64,000 nucleotides of DNA. Origin: Ricinus communis. Its lineage: Eukaryota; Streptophyta; Magnoliopsida; Malpighiales; Euphorbiaceae. The notes beneath the pieces were generated by a model, which ran no database searches, was not told the origin of the DNA, and worked only from the letters and a program-made list of their open reading frames with translations. The stretch spans positions 3,274,001 through 3,338,000 of the forward strand of contig NC_063259.1 in assembly GCF_019578655.1 (NCBI RefSeq). Direction: 5' to 3'. A program made the translations under genes and the position numbers. Each line of letters starts with the position of its first letter. Positions within the stretch are counted from its first letter, which is position 1. Below are positions 1 through 11,852 of this stretch, piece after piece.

Positions 1-816
1 ATATCCTCTTGACTGTTGAGTATTTCTCCAAATGGCTTGAGGCACACGCCTTACCTAATGATGATGCCAGAGTTGTTTGTAGGTTCCTTAAGAGGTTATT
101 TGCTAGGTTCAGCACATCTAGAGCGCTAATTAGTGATAAGGGAACAATTTTTGCAACGCTCAATTGGAGAAGGCACTCAGGCGCTATGGTGTAACGCATC
201 AGTTCTCTACTCCCTACCACCCACAGACTAGTGGGCAAGTTGAGGTTACTAATAGGGGTTTAAAACGTATCTTAGAGAGAACTGTAGGTGTAAGTAGGAA
301 AGCTTGGGCTTCGAAACTAGATGATGCATTATGGGCTTTTATAACTGCAACCTCCATAGGTTTGACGCCCTATAGGCTTGTGTATGGAAAGTAATTAGAA
401 TATAGGGCTCTTTGGGCCCTTAAAACTTGCAATTTTGATATTGATTCTGTAGGTAAGGAGAGATAATGGCAACTGAGTGAATTGGAGGTGTGGCGTCAAC
501 AGGCATATGAAAACTCTTCAATTTACAAGGCTAAAACAAAGAAGTGGCATGATAAGAGGCTCAAAGGTTCCAAGGAGTTTCAGATTGGAGATAGAGTGTT
601 GCTATATAACTCACATCTTCGTTTGTTTCCAGGAAAGCTCAGGAGTCAATGGTCGGGGCCGTTCGTGGTTAAGCAAGTTTCCCATATGGCACAGTCGAAC
701 TTCATCATCCCGAGAAGGGTGATTTCAATGTCAATGGACATAGGCTCAAGGTGTATCACGGAAACTCATTGGAGATTGAGCAGTGGGTTAACATGAGTTT
801 GTATCTGCAAGGATGA
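1..816 (+). pseudogene. Ty3/gypsy (Athila-type) integrase C-terminal half, broken
   Basis: The integrase would insert element cDNA into the host chromosome. Seen: YFSKWLEAHALPNDD and ISDKGTIF (second catalytic Asp), then in another frame PYHPQTSGQVE (catalytic Glu) and LDDALWAF, followed by the C-terminal [17 protein letters not shown] segment and HRLKVYHG near 750. The first Asp lies off the left edge. Frameshifts fall near 165-185 and 680, and in-frame TAA codons at 392 and 464; the usual residues after LVYGK are missing. The frame ends at TGA 814. A motif shortly after the pol end (about 845-890, aagcgcccctgggtggcatt) also occurs in the minus-strand Athila copy near 54020, tying both to one family. 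Family call is firm from motifs; the Athila lineage follows from the downstream ORF-1. Confidence 0.85.
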
Positions 817-1061
817 TCAGTGTCGAGTCCAGCTAAATGACTCAAGAACCAAAAAGAAGCGCCCCTGGGTGGCATTCCCATTTTAGTTTTATGTTTTTCG
901 CTTTACTTTTATGTTATCAATCATTTGCATGCTTGATGATCTTTAGAACACTTACTTTATATACTAAACATAGTTGTATGAATTTAGGGTTTGAGTAGCT
1001 TAAGTTGGATTTTTGGTAATTGGTCAAGACGGACTTCCCTGTTTGATACATTTTACTTGAA

Positions 1062-1560
1062 TTATAGCCTAAATGTGTGCGTATATGTGTTGAACATAGG
1101 TAGGGAGTTTGGCAACTCGAGATGGTGAAGGAAAGATTGGACTTCACACGCCCACCATGGTTTCCATGGGCATAATAGATCTCCAAGCCGTGCTATACCC
1201 ATGATGAATATGCACATGAAGAGTTTGGGAAAATAGCTGTCCACCACAGCTTCCGAGGCCACCACCGGCTGCAACACCAGGCCGTTCTGATCACCATGAC
1301 CGTGCCCCAGCCTGTGATGGAGATGCACATAAAGCACAAAGCAAAACCAGCTGTCCACCACGGCTTTCGAAGGCACCACGGGTAACAACACCAGGCCGTG
1401 CTGACCGGCACAGCATGCCCTCACCCATTGTGGATTGGCACAAGGATGTAGCTTCAGGGTTCAGCACGTGCCGAGTCCTGGCCATGCTGACCAGCATGGC
1501 CTTGCACTCGCCCGTGCTAAACCCCGTGACTATATAAGCAAGCCTTTTCAAAAATTCTCC
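1062..1560 (+). promoter_or_regulatory. Internal GC-rich LTR-like block with TATA box, upstream of Athila ORF-1
   Basis: This block lies between the end of pol and ORF-1. It is much richer in G+C than its flanks and repeats the words ggccgtgctga, gcacggcc, accacggc and cccgtgctaa. It ends in TATATAA (1531-1537). The same vocabulary followed by a TATA box occurs in the three LTRs of this family here (5630-5822, 54915-55195 and, inverted, 57960-58190). I infer an LTR-U3-like promoter placed to drive ORF-1 as a separate transcript. It lacks the family's LTR ends (TGATA...TATCA), so it is not simply a nested solo LTR. Open reading frames crossing it on the minus strand are composition artefacts. 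The stretch 817-1061 is noncoding spacer. Confidence 0.5.
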
Positions 1561-1637
1561 TACTTTTCCCTCTCTAAGCTCTAAGGTGTTGTTTTTTCTT
1601 TGTCTTTGATTTTTCTTACCTGTCACGGCAATTTCAA

Positions 1638-2094
1638 GTAAGTCTCTTCGCCTTTTGCTTTTATTTGATTAAATTTGATTTTTCTTTTATGTAGTTTTTA
1701 TTATTTAGGACATTTTGATATGCTTTAGTAGTTGTAAATCTTTATTGCTTAGATTGAGTTATTGTTTTGTTTTGTTACACTGCTTAAATTTGACTTAGAT
1801 TAGATTTAGTTTAGAGTAGTTGCTATGTTTATGTGATTTTGAATAATGAAATGTTAAGTGTGGGGTTCAACAGCAATAAAGTTTATTTATGGAATTTTAT
1901 TATGAAAAATTAATAGCATAAATTTTCTTTATTTAGTGCGCAATAATGTGGGCTACAATGTAATTGTGAATTAGTCTTAGCTTTAAGTCTAAAGTTTTTT
2001 GTTAGTCAAATTATAGCCGTTATACTGTTTAATTTTCAGTATAATTTATGTTAACTTGATTTCTTGTTCGAATACTAATGATTGGCTGTATTAG
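1638..2094 (+). other. Candidate intron in the leader of Athila ORF-1
   Basis: The donor GTAAGT is at 1638, about 100 bases after the TATA box. A TACTAAT branch-point match lies at 2073-2079, and the acceptor TTAG ends at 2094, six bases before the ORF-1 ATG at 2100. The interval is T-rich, as plant introns are. Spliced env-like transcripts are known for some plant envelope-class Ty3/gypsy elements, so the layout is plausible; no transcript evidence is available here. Confidence 0.4.
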
Positions 2095-2099
2095 GCAAT

Positions 2100-3664
2100 A
2101 TGAGGGACCGCGATCAATCCCATCGAAAGCAACCGCAACACGCCGCTACCAGCAAGCGCCCGCGTGGTGAAGGAACATCTTCCTCTACTTCACCTTCATC
2201 AGCACCAGCACTAGCACCAGCACCAGCACCTCCCCTACAACAGTAACTAGTTCGAGCACGAAGAGCACCAATTGCAAATCCATCCACACCTGGTCGACAT
2301 CCCTTATGGACATTTCAGAATGCTGATAATGAGAGCCGCTTCCAAGTCATGAGATGGAAGCAAGTAATGGCTGGACATTGCATCGATTTTGTATCCCTGA
2401 AGAGAGTAGGATTGGCTCAGGATGTGCGTACCCTATTCGACACTCTACCGTACGCACGGTTCTTCAACATCATTGAGCCAACCTACCGCGAGCTCACAAT
2501 TGAATTCATCAGCACCTTCTTTCTGCAGTAACAAATCATAAATTTGCATCAACCTGATGCAGTTTACTTTAGACTTGGAGGAAGGGAGTTCTCAATGTCA
2601 CTTCCACAATTTGGCATGCATTTAGGATTATGGACTGAGCAAGAGACCTCGGGCGAGGAGTATCAGGGATGCATCTACATCAACCCAATCTCGTATGACA
2701 CCATGTGGGATTCATTAGTACTCAGGCCGGAATCATACTACTCCAGCAGGTCTAAGGCATCTAGCCTTCCAGATCATCTCTGCTATCTCCATACTTTATT
2801 AGCTTACACGATTACAGGCAGGGGAGATAGTTTTCGAGCGGTCACACGGACCGATGTATTCATCCTCTAGGCTATGCAACATCGTAAGAAGCTTGACTTG
2901 GGATATCTATTGGCTCGTCAAGTCCATTCATCATAGTCGACGCCCAAAAGAAGATGCATTGTTGTTTTGGCCCGTATGTGACTAGGTTAGCCAAGAGACT
3001 AGATATATTGGACGACTGTCTGTTAGAGCTTTCTCAGATTGGTGATATGACACCACTAGGGATCAGACAGATGATCACGGCTACTCGACACCCACATGGC
3101 ATAGAGCACAGGCTCGTCAGAGCAATAGTAAGGGAGGCTAGAGAGGCAGCAGCTAGAGGAGCCCAAGACCCGACGGTTGAGATTCCAAATGTTAGGATTC
3201 CTAACCCAGCCATAGTGTTTATGCCTACATCTAGAGCCTCCTCTTCTTATTCTGCAGGGACATCGAGTGCTCAGATCAGTGCTTTGGCTGACTAACTTGA
3301 TCGAGTTTGCGATTTACAGCAGCAGCACTATACTGAGTTTGTGCAGCATAGAAAGGAGTTTGGGCAGTTTCAGGAGGAGACTAGGGCACAGTTTTATGGC
3401 TTAAACGATATGCTCCAGCAGCTTATGCATGGGCTCGATAGGCAGGCCACCCAGACAGACCTAATGGTGGAGCAGATTCAAAAGATGCCAGAGACCATAG
3501 CACAAAATCAGCGATTCATCGATGATATGGAGTTCGATCTAGCAGGTTTCTTCACGGACCTTGTGCCACCACTACCGCCCCCTCCTTCAGCGCCTTCCCC
3601 TACTCTTCACCCTCCAGTAGATCTAGCCAGTGAGGATGCGCCTTCGGTAGACTTCCAGCAGTGA
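2100..3664 (+). pseudogene. Athila ORF-1-like protein (env-position ORF), broken
   Basis: This is the ORF between pol and the 3' LTR of Athila elements (PF03078-like); its function is unestablished. From ATG 2100 the start reads MRDRDQSHRKQ, then an Ala/Pro repeat. The core holds FVSLKRVGLAQDV, PTYRELTIEF and FRLGGREFSMSLPQFGMHLGL, the family's hallmark pattern. The C-terminal third (3300-3600) is Gln/Glu-rich with heptad-like spacing (HRKEFGQFQEETRAQF), probably a coiled coil, and ends in a Pro-rich tail. Breaks: TAA 2244, TAA 2529, TAG 2868, a frameshift near 2930-2950 and TAA 3293. Several stops could come from a Gln codon by one C-to-T change. No signal peptide or membrane segment is evident in what remains, so an envelope role is not supported by sequence. 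Confidence 0.8.
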
Positions 3665-5388
3665 TAAAAATTTGTGTTATTTTTCTTTTCCTTTTCCTTT
3701 TTATTTTCCTTCTTTATTTTTATTTTTATTTTACTTATTTTCGTTTCTTTTTGCATTTTCATTTTATGTTATTTTCTTTCATTTTCCTTTCATGTTATGT
3801 TATTTTAGTGGAACACTTTGCTTTGTCGTCTTGATATGTACATATAATATGATCTTCATATTATTTTTATGATGTGCTAGTTATGTGCTATACCCAGTTT
3901 CATTTTTTTTAACACTATGTACAGTGTTATACTCAAGTGTGGGGTAGGTATATGTGGCTCTATCCCTTGATTGTTTAGGCAATGATAATGGACTATTCTT
4001 AGGATATTAGGACCTAGGTTTTTCATGACATTTAAACTTAATTTATTCTTTCATATTTAATGACTTAATTCACACACTAGTAATTGATTGTCCCTCTCGA
4101 TTTTTTTATTCTTGAAAGCAATTTCATTGTATTCAATATGTCAATTTGGTCGGGTTAAACTGATGTTACTTGAGTTCCTTGCAAATTTACAACCTTTGAC
4201 TTTGAACTTTGATTATGCCAATCTCTTATTCAATTTATGTGATGATTCAATTGATAAGTCTGGGAACCAATTGCAAATTTTAGCCACTTCAAACGTGAGT
4301 TTTTGAATCAAAATTTGAGCATCCATTGCACATTATGCTCATGATTTTCTTATTTGAGTGTGCGCTGTACTTAATTTCGTTTCTAGAACTTGCTCTGTAA
4401 TGCTTGTTGAGGTTACATGAATTTTTGAATACCATTAGATGATTTGGGCAACTTAGGATTTCACCACATCTGGCCAAAAGCCTACCCTTTGTTTCCATTA
4501 GTGAGCCAGTTTTAAGCCTTAAACCTTTTCTTCATGATTTACACCTAATCACTAAGCGTACACCATTCTATACATCTATATTTCCTTTCACTTTTTATAC
4601 TCAGTAATTATGTGTTATGCTTTTTCATTTATGGAATCATAGTGCCTAACTTTGTAATAAATTCACTTAGTCTTTTTAGTCATTCGTTGATGCTCCCTTC
4701 AATCCAAATTGGATAACTATTCTCATTGTTTATGTCACTAATAATGCAGCCCCTATATAAGCTGCTCTAATATATATACATATTATATATTAAAAAAAAG
4801 AAGAAGAAAAAGAAAAAGAAAAAAATCTCTAACTTATTTCTTAGCTCTTAGCTCTTCTGAATTTAATTCTTGTGAGCATCCTTTACTTTAAATAAGGCAT
4901 AGTGAGTATTTTTGTTCTTTTGGCACTCAGCTCCTGAAGTATTCATTTTGAATAAGTGCATGATTTTTCAGTATACTTTACACTTCTATCCAAATATTCT
5001 TACCTTTACCTCAGCCATATTTCAACCCTTGTAAAGACCCTTTGATTTTGGTATTCATTTATTCGCGGTAGCGAAGATGAGATTGATGAGCAAGCTTATG
5101 GTAAACAGGTTGTGTGCAGCTATGTTGAGGGAATTTTCTTGTTTACCTGTAAACACTGTGAGTGATTTGAGAGATTCCTCTGAGGTAATGGTTCTTAGTC
5201 TTTAATGTTGAATTGTTATATAAGTTATACTTCGAGATGGTATTATTATAGTTTTTCTTTAAAGGTGTATAACTTGTTAGTTACTTAAGTTTCATTCTTT
5301 ATATGTTGAATAAGGTTGAGTTGTGAACTTTAGCATGAATTTTGAGGGCTGATTGTTGCTTGTGCATGTATTGAGTTATTGATTGCTT
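3665..5388 (+). other. Athila 3' untranslated region between ORF-1 and LTR
   Basis: No gene is seen here. The DNA is T-rich after 3670 (short TTTTCC runs) and A/G-rich at 4790-4830. Segments 4300-4560 and 4990-5190 align by eye with the reverse complement of 53050-53290 and 52390-52560 in the minus-strand Athila copy, showing this is shared element sequence and not host DNA. Confidence 0.7.
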
Positions 5389-5416
5389 GAGGACAAGTAA
5401 AAGCTTAAGTGTAGGG
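5389..5416 (+). promoter_or_regulatory. Polypurine-tract region before the Athila 3' LTR
   Basis: GAGGACAAGTAAAAGC followed by AGTGTAGGG directly precedes the LTR start TGAT. Plant Athila/Calypso-type elements commonly carry GAGGACAAGCAAAAGCTTAAG just before the 3' LTR, where plus-strand DNA synthesis is primed. Confidence 0.6.
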
Positions 5417-6690
5417 TGATTTAATGTGCATCATATACATGTTTATATGACCAATTGTTTATATTTTTATGCATAGTTATCTTGTTTTATGCCAGAATCA
5501 CCTGTGTTTTGGTTCCTTTCACGCTTTCGATCATTATCGAGGGACATTATCAGTAACCGAGGGAAATACGCGAAATTACAGACCAGAATCCATCAAAATT
5601 GAACAAGGACTAGCATTCCAAGGTTGAGCACGGTTTGGACTCTGGCCGTGCTGAACCATCAACACTTGATCTTTAAGAGTGCCATTTTGGCACGGTTTTC
5701 GAAGCCACCATGGCCCGTGGTGGCTCAGCACCGGCGAGGGCACGGCTAGGCAGAAGCCATAAGTTGCGGGACGCAGAGGTCCAGCATGGCCTGGACTCCG
5801 CCCGTGTTGAGAGATTTATATAGGCAAATACATTTATTGAATTAGGGTTCAATTTTCTGACTTGATTTCACATATACAAGCATAAACCATCTTTTCCCAA
5901 ACTTCAATACTCGACCTTAGAAGACCATTTCATCTATTGAAGGAAGGATTACATTGGTTTTAACATCAAATTGAAGATCAAGAGGAGATTTGGGGCATTC
6001 AAGAGGCAAATTAGGGTTCATCATTCGGAATTAGGAATTTAGGATTTTTCATCCAACTTGAAGAAGAAGGGTGTACATGCCTTCAATTTACTTTTCTAAA
6101 TTTATTCTTTACCTTGTGTTGCTTATTAGTATGAGTAACTAAATTTGTCAAACCCATTGGGGTTCCTATGTTGTTGGGTTTATTATAATGCTTATGGGAT
6201 TTTGATTATCAATGCTTGTCTCTTCTTGCTTTCATTATTAATGAGAAATCACATTATTCATAAGATGTTGTAAGTTGTGGTATTTAGATTGCTTTATGTA
6301 ATTGAGAAATTCATTTAGTAATTGGAAATTTGAATAGCAAGAATTGGTTAATGATCATTCAGAGATAAGGGTAATTGACTAGCCGGATTAAGAATTAACA
6401 AAGCTTAATCGATCGTTAGAAAGAGATTCCAACTTTAGGTTATTAGGTTTAGGAGTTCGGTTATCTCGAGAGGGAAACCGAATTTAGTTAAGAATTCGTC
6501 CATGGGTAATTACAATTGGTAATCAATACAATCTCTATCTTCACTAAAATCCAACTAGCTTAGGTCCCTTTTGGGTTTGCTTTTTCCTTTGATTTGTTTT
6601 CCTAAATCCTTTCAGATTATTTGACACTTAGTTAACTGCTTGTTTATATTTAATCATAGCATAGTAACTTCATCGATTTTGTAAAGGATA
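5417..6690 (+). repeat. Athila 3' LTR, 3' end missing
   Basis: It starts TGATTTAATGTGC, comparable to TGATATGCA in the solo LTR at 54702. It carries the GC-rich palindromic U3 block (5630-5800) and TTATATA (5816-5822). The part at 6110-6560 closely matches 55440-55950 of the solo LTR. Similarity fades near 6660-6690 and the expected end (CGATAGG...CCTATCA) is absent, so the LTR is truncated and the right boundary is approximate. Confidence 0.75.
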
Positions 6691-7439
6691 AATAATAGGT
6701 GCAGCACTATTGTTGGGTGGATCGGTGAGCGAGAAGCAACTGATGCTACTGAAAGAGTTGTTTCCATCGATGATGGAGGAAAAGAACTATGTATTATTAG
6801 GCAATAATGAGAAGTTTGAGAGGAACATGGGTCTTGGTTATGAGTTGTGAGTGATGAATGAATGGGATAAGAAAGAAAGCAAGAATTTTAAGGGCTTGGT
6901 TTAATGGAAAATTTGAAATCTTTGGATTCTGAAAGAGGAAAATTAGAATTAAATGGAATTATATTTGGGTGGTTGGAATTAATGCTTGAATTAATTGTAA
7001 ATGGTTTTGAAGAAGATGAAAAGTTAGAAAAGCCTAAAAGATTCGAGGGTGAATGATTAAATGCTGAAGGCTTAAAATTGATTGATGGCAAAAGAGATGA
7101 GGAGTTTGAAAGTGTGGAAGAGAGATTCGAATTTATATTTTATAGAGGATCTTTATAAGTATATGAATGGATTTTCTCTGTTGCATTCCATTCTTCATCA
7201 AAAGGGTGAAAAAGAACCTTAGGCCTAAAATTTTATGCTCAATTTTAATGAGCTTATCTTCCATGGCAAAGAGGAAAAGAAGATCTTAGGTGTTATTATC
7301 GAATTTTTCAAGTCAGAATCTCTTATAAGCTCGATGATGACCCCTTTTAGTTGGTGGAATGCTCTTGAATAAATAACGCATGTCAAACCTATGGAAACCG
7401 CCTCGAGGATCACCCCTAAAGCCTTGAGACCCAAAAAAA
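6691..7439. other. Unassigned AT/purine-rich stretch
   Basis: I see no recognisable gene. The short minus-strand frames at 6888-7091 and 7225-7443 are low-complexity and show no domain. A short plus-strand open stretch at 6720-6848 could be an eroded TE fragment but matches nothing I know. Confidence 0.4.
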
Positions 7440-9020
7440 CCACACTTTTTCAAAGCTTTCAACCTAAGCCCGTGCGCTCTCAAGCTTAAGCTTGCGCGAG
7501 CTCAGGCCTAAGCTTGCGCCAGCTCAGGCTAAGCTAGTGCGAGGACTCAGGCCAACCTATATAAACCCTCATCCACCTTCTCCTTCAACACACATTTTTA
7601 CATATCTAAGCCCACACTCTCTCTCTAATCCCCTTACCTCTCTTTACACACATCCTAAACACCAAAACCTCCTCCCTCTCTATCCACCAAAACCTTTCTC
7701 TCTCTACACTCCTCCAAACATAAAAAATCAATCCACCTCTATTCACCCCCAAGAAGATCCTAGAAAGTATTTCAAAGGTTTTAAACTCGTTTTTATTTTA
7801 AAACATCATTTTGATTTTACATTCAAATCCATCACTTGAGGGCCAAATTTAATTTTATTTGATATTCGATGCATATTTTGTCTTTTAAATTTTGTCTCCA
7901 TTTTTATAATTTGAGGGTGCAAGACCCATTTACTCTCCCCTTTGTAAGGTGAACACACGTGGGCTCGACCCTATACTTGCGTGGGTTCAACCAAGTCCCT
8001 TTGGATTTAAATTGTTAGTACAAAACATAGTCCTTTTGGCACTTTTAGGCTTTTGCAAGCTTGAACCCGTGCGGGCTTAGCCCATGCTCACGCAGGTTCA
8101 AACTTAATAGCCTTGTGCATCATTATTTCTTGTTTTATAATTTCATATTTTATTTATTATTTATAACTCTTTATTCAACTGTTTTGAGGCCCTGAAGGTC
8201 GTGGTTTGTAATAATTTCCTCTAAGCACCCTGATCTATGATCCCTTTCTATGTATGTTTAATTTTATGCTTTGGATTACCTCATATGTAAATAGAGGATA
8301 AAATTGGACTTAGGAACTATGGTGATCACCCCACATGTAAAGATAATAAAATCGGAAGTTTACCAAAGTAAGCCCCTACATCTCGCATGTTTTTACCTCA
8401 AATATTAAGCTAAAATAAATCTAGCACTAGATTAGGGTTAATAAAAATATAAATTTTGTGGGCATCAAGGCACGTTAAAGATAAAACCTAAAGCACTAAA
8501 GTGGCTCCCGATTAGGACTAGTAGAGGCATCAATTTGCCTCCCATCTAGGAATAGTTAAGGTACTAAAGTATCCCATCCTTAGGTTAGTTCTTGGTCGCT
8601 CACCTCACATGCTCAAAAAAGGATAAAGAAAGGTTGATAACTAAAATGAATATAGGGTAAACCTAGAATAAGATAATCTTATTAGGATCGGCAAAGGCTC
8701 GTCTATTTTAGTGGAGGCTAGGCTTCATCGCCTAGGTAGATAGGCGTACTATCAAAAATCTTCCCTATTCGTACCTAACTTTCCGAACCTAAAATCTAAA
8801 ATTTTAGGGAGCGGGAAACTTAGGCTCTCTGCAAGGCTTATAAAGTCGTCATCCTCACTCCGAAACTATCCGAATCTCATTGGGTGGTGACTCCTTCTGC
8901 GAATGGTCTTAAGGCCATTTTGTAATCCCTTAGGGCCCTTGATTGAATAGTTCACTTTGAAAGGCCCTAGTACGAAGATTAGACCCGAACCAATTGTGGA
9001 AACCCATGAAAAAAAGTCGG
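7440..9020 (+). repeat. LTR-like region of another gypsy element (possibly Tat/Ogre)
   Basis: Four imperfect copies of a roughly 25-base GC-rich word (core aagcttgcgcgagctcagg) occupy 7466-7550 and lead straight into CCTATATAAACCC (7556-7568), a promoter layout typical of LTRs. A pyrimidine-rich leader follows. Related GC words recur at 7960-8100. Near 8880 the sequence tgggtggtgactcc resembles the LTR/PBS junction of Tat/Ogre elements. No termini, TSD or coding domains are seen, so the class is tentative. Confidence 0.35.
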
Positions 9021-9773
9021 CCACTCATATTAGGCTTAGAGTTTATTATTGTATGTATATAAGCCTTTGGCTTTCTAGCTAGGTTATACATATACAAGGG
9101 AGGAATTTATTTACAATATTATTTTTTAGCCTAATAAATAACTAATTTCCAAAAATTAATAAAGCCCAATCTAAAGCCATTAGTTGGTTATTAATTAAGG
9201 AATTCAATTGTTTGAGGAAGAAGTCAGAGTGTATTCAATTCATGATGGTTCGTGTACCATACATACATGGCTTGCCTAAAATCATTTCATATCCAACAAT
9301 TTTTAAGTAATTTTTTTTAAACAATTTGAATAATTTATGCACATGCTAAGTATTCCATCTTTTTATTGATGATAAAAATGAGAGAAATCTGTGTTGATAT
9401 TATGATTAGCTCAAGGGAGCTATTCTTTCTTTACAAGACAATTAGGCATCTTTTCAGGGGAAGCAATGCTAACAAATTTCCTAACAATTTATATCTTTTA
9501 TTTTCTCTTAATTATGTATGAACTATTTTAATCCATTGCTAGTATGGTGCTTGTTGATTTCTTTTTGATATTATCTATTGATTAATTTCTTAAACCATGT
9601 CAATTTATTGAAATCCCATTCAGTTAGATATATGTATGTTTAGACATCTAACATGCAAGCACATACATCTAACAATAATGTTAGTCATCTACATAGAGTT
9701 AGACCTCTATGTGAATATATTTTTGGTTATCTTACTTTCATTGTGATTGTTTTGTCATCATCAAGAGGGAGAT
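9021..9773 (+). mobile_element. Terminal internal region of a SIRE/Maximus-like copia element
   Basis: The segment ends with TTTTGTCATCATCAAGAGGG then AGAT immediately before an LTR start. This is the usual plus-strand priming context of SIRE/Maximus-type copia elements. No pol or envelope-like reading frame survives upstream, and the left boundary is arbitrary. Confidence 0.45.
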
Positions 9774-11491
9774 TGTTAGCCCCAAGAAGCTAATAATCTA
9801 AATTTTGATGATAACAAAGCATTGTGTGTAATAATATTATGTGTGCAAGTATCTCACAGTGCAAGTACAAAAGTAGTATGACAAGAAAATTGAGTGTAGA
9901 CTCCAACATTAGATGTATACTTCATTTGGAGGAGTTAGCAGATTCAAAAGATAGACGTCCACGAGTTAGAAATTTCCATTAGGTCAAAGTGTCTCTTAGA
10001 TATCTTATAAATGGATCAGCTCTTTATTAAAATTATTTTATGCACATCATAATATTTCTAACTTTGACTTTAGTATACATTGCAAAACATCACATTTTGT
10101 TTTTCACAAAAATGGACTTTATGCATAAAATTTCTTAAAATTCTATCTTTTAAGAAAACTATCTTTAATAAGATATTTGCTCAATATTTTAATTGATCTA
10201 ACTATTTTAGATCTTCTCATATCTTTTTCTCACACACTTGCATAATTCACATATGAGCTACAACAATCTGATTAGCCGAGTGAAGTAAAAGCAACCTTCA
10301 CACTATCAAAGCTGATTGTTTGTCATAGTCATAACATTTCTATGATAGCTTTCTACAGAATTGTAAGACAAAAAGCTATTACTTTGTAGAAGCCTATCTT
10401 ATCAACTATCAAGATTCTTTTAAATAAAAATTTTAAAAAATTATATCTCATAACATCTATTTTTTTATTCCTTACAAATATAAGTCTCACTCTACTAAAT
10501 TAACAAGGAAAGAATAACATTTAAACTCTTAAGAGTTGAATTACTTCTCTTTATCTTCTTCTTTCATTCTTGGGTAGTTCATATTTATTACTTTCCAAAA
10601 AGGTTTCTCTTGCATTAAAATTGCATTTAATTTTATAGGAATTTTGTAATTTTACTTTATTGTTCTAAAGTTGAAATTTCTTATACGGTCTCTAAGCACC
10701 TAAAGTAAAGCTTGTTGTCTTGTATGAGTGATACAGCCTCATATGTTGAAAAGTTTGTGAGAGATACATTTGCACCTATTGAAGTAAGTGAGAGGCTAAC
10801 GGAAAGCCTAACAGTTTCTCTTAGTCAATCATAGGGAGGATGACTCAAAGACTATGCAAGGTGTCTAATTATCAAAACCTTGTAAGGCTTGATCTCTAGC
10901 CATTAATAAAGTCAATTAGTGGAGAATTTCTTAAGGTGTGATCCTTAAGGTCTGGCTGTAGGTCTTAGTAACGAACCAGGATAAATCATTGTGTTTATTC
11001 TTCTTGACTCTTACACTTAAGCAGATATCTTATATACTTATTTCATCTATTAGAGGTCTATTGTAAACAATAAGAAAGGAATTTATCAATAGATATCTGA
11101 CTGCTCTAAAAGCTCACATTAAATGTTGTAGGTTTTGCACTTTTTCACTCATCATAATAAAATAGTTTCATTGGATATGTTATGGTCCACATCAATTAAG
11201 GTATCTATTGTCATAGTTGGCTTGTTGTTTTAGGTGTCTATTAGAGTGCCCTCTAGCATAGTTTAGATATTTGTGCAGTTTGCTTCATGCATTTAGTAGA
11301 ATTCTTGTGTAATTATTGTATTAATATTTTATCGTTGAATTATCAGTAGAATATCAATCTAGATATTCTTAAATAATCATATCATTTAATTTTACTCTTA
11401 AGAATTCTTATCAAATTAAATAGATAACCAACTCAAGAAGTTTGCCAAGTTCAATTCACCACCCCCTCTTGGACGTTATTTCGCACTTTCA
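9774..11491 (+). repeat. SIRE/Maximus-like copia LTR
   Basis: The start TGTTAGCCCCAAGAAGCTAA followed by ATTTTGATGATAACAAAG, and the end TTCACCACCCCCTCTTGGAC...CTTTCA, are the recognisable ends of this LTR class in dicots. It is about 1.7 kb and begins TG and ends CA. It follows a polypurine-like tract, so it is a 3' LTR. No matching 5' LTR lies in the window and the TSD cannot be tested. Confidence 0.6.
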
Positions 11492-11852
11492 TATTCTTTA
11501 ATAAACAACTAACATGTAAATTGATAGTTATGTTATTTATTTGTTGCTATTTTCATATTGCGGACTTTATTTTTTATGGTATACCTTTATTTTCTTATTT
11601 AAAATACTAAGTATAAACATGTCTTACATGCCATTTGTTGAGCTTAATCAACAAAGCAAGAATATTTCATATCAAAGTCTGAGTAGTTAGGGTATTGGAG
11701 TTTGTCATGTTAGCAATCCTAATAAAATTTATAGCCTTGACTTTTCGATGCTAGATTTATGTGAATTTATCAAATGATGTATGTAAATTTAATGTAGTAT
11801 GATTAATAGTGTTATGACATTATTTTTATTTTGTTAGTGTGATACAATGCAG

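Noticed and set aside
1062..1626. Overlapping minus-strand frames of 72-120 codons
   Set aside because: They arise from the GC-rich palindromic block; the translations are Trp/Cys/Val-rich and differ in every frame with no family match.
1062..2094. Nested solo LTR between integrase and ORF-1
   Set aside because: I could not find TGATA...TATCA ends or a TSD around the GC block, and ORF-1 follows at a sensible spacing, so an internal regulatory copy is preferred, though not proven.
2100..3664. Functional envelope protein
   Set aside because: ORF-1 occupies the envelope position, but I see no signal peptide, membrane span or cleavage site and the frame is broken.
7492..7839. 115-codon plus frame rich in Pro, Ser and His
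   Set aside because: It begins within the GC words, crosses the TATA box and covers a pyrimidine-rich leader; low complexity explains it.
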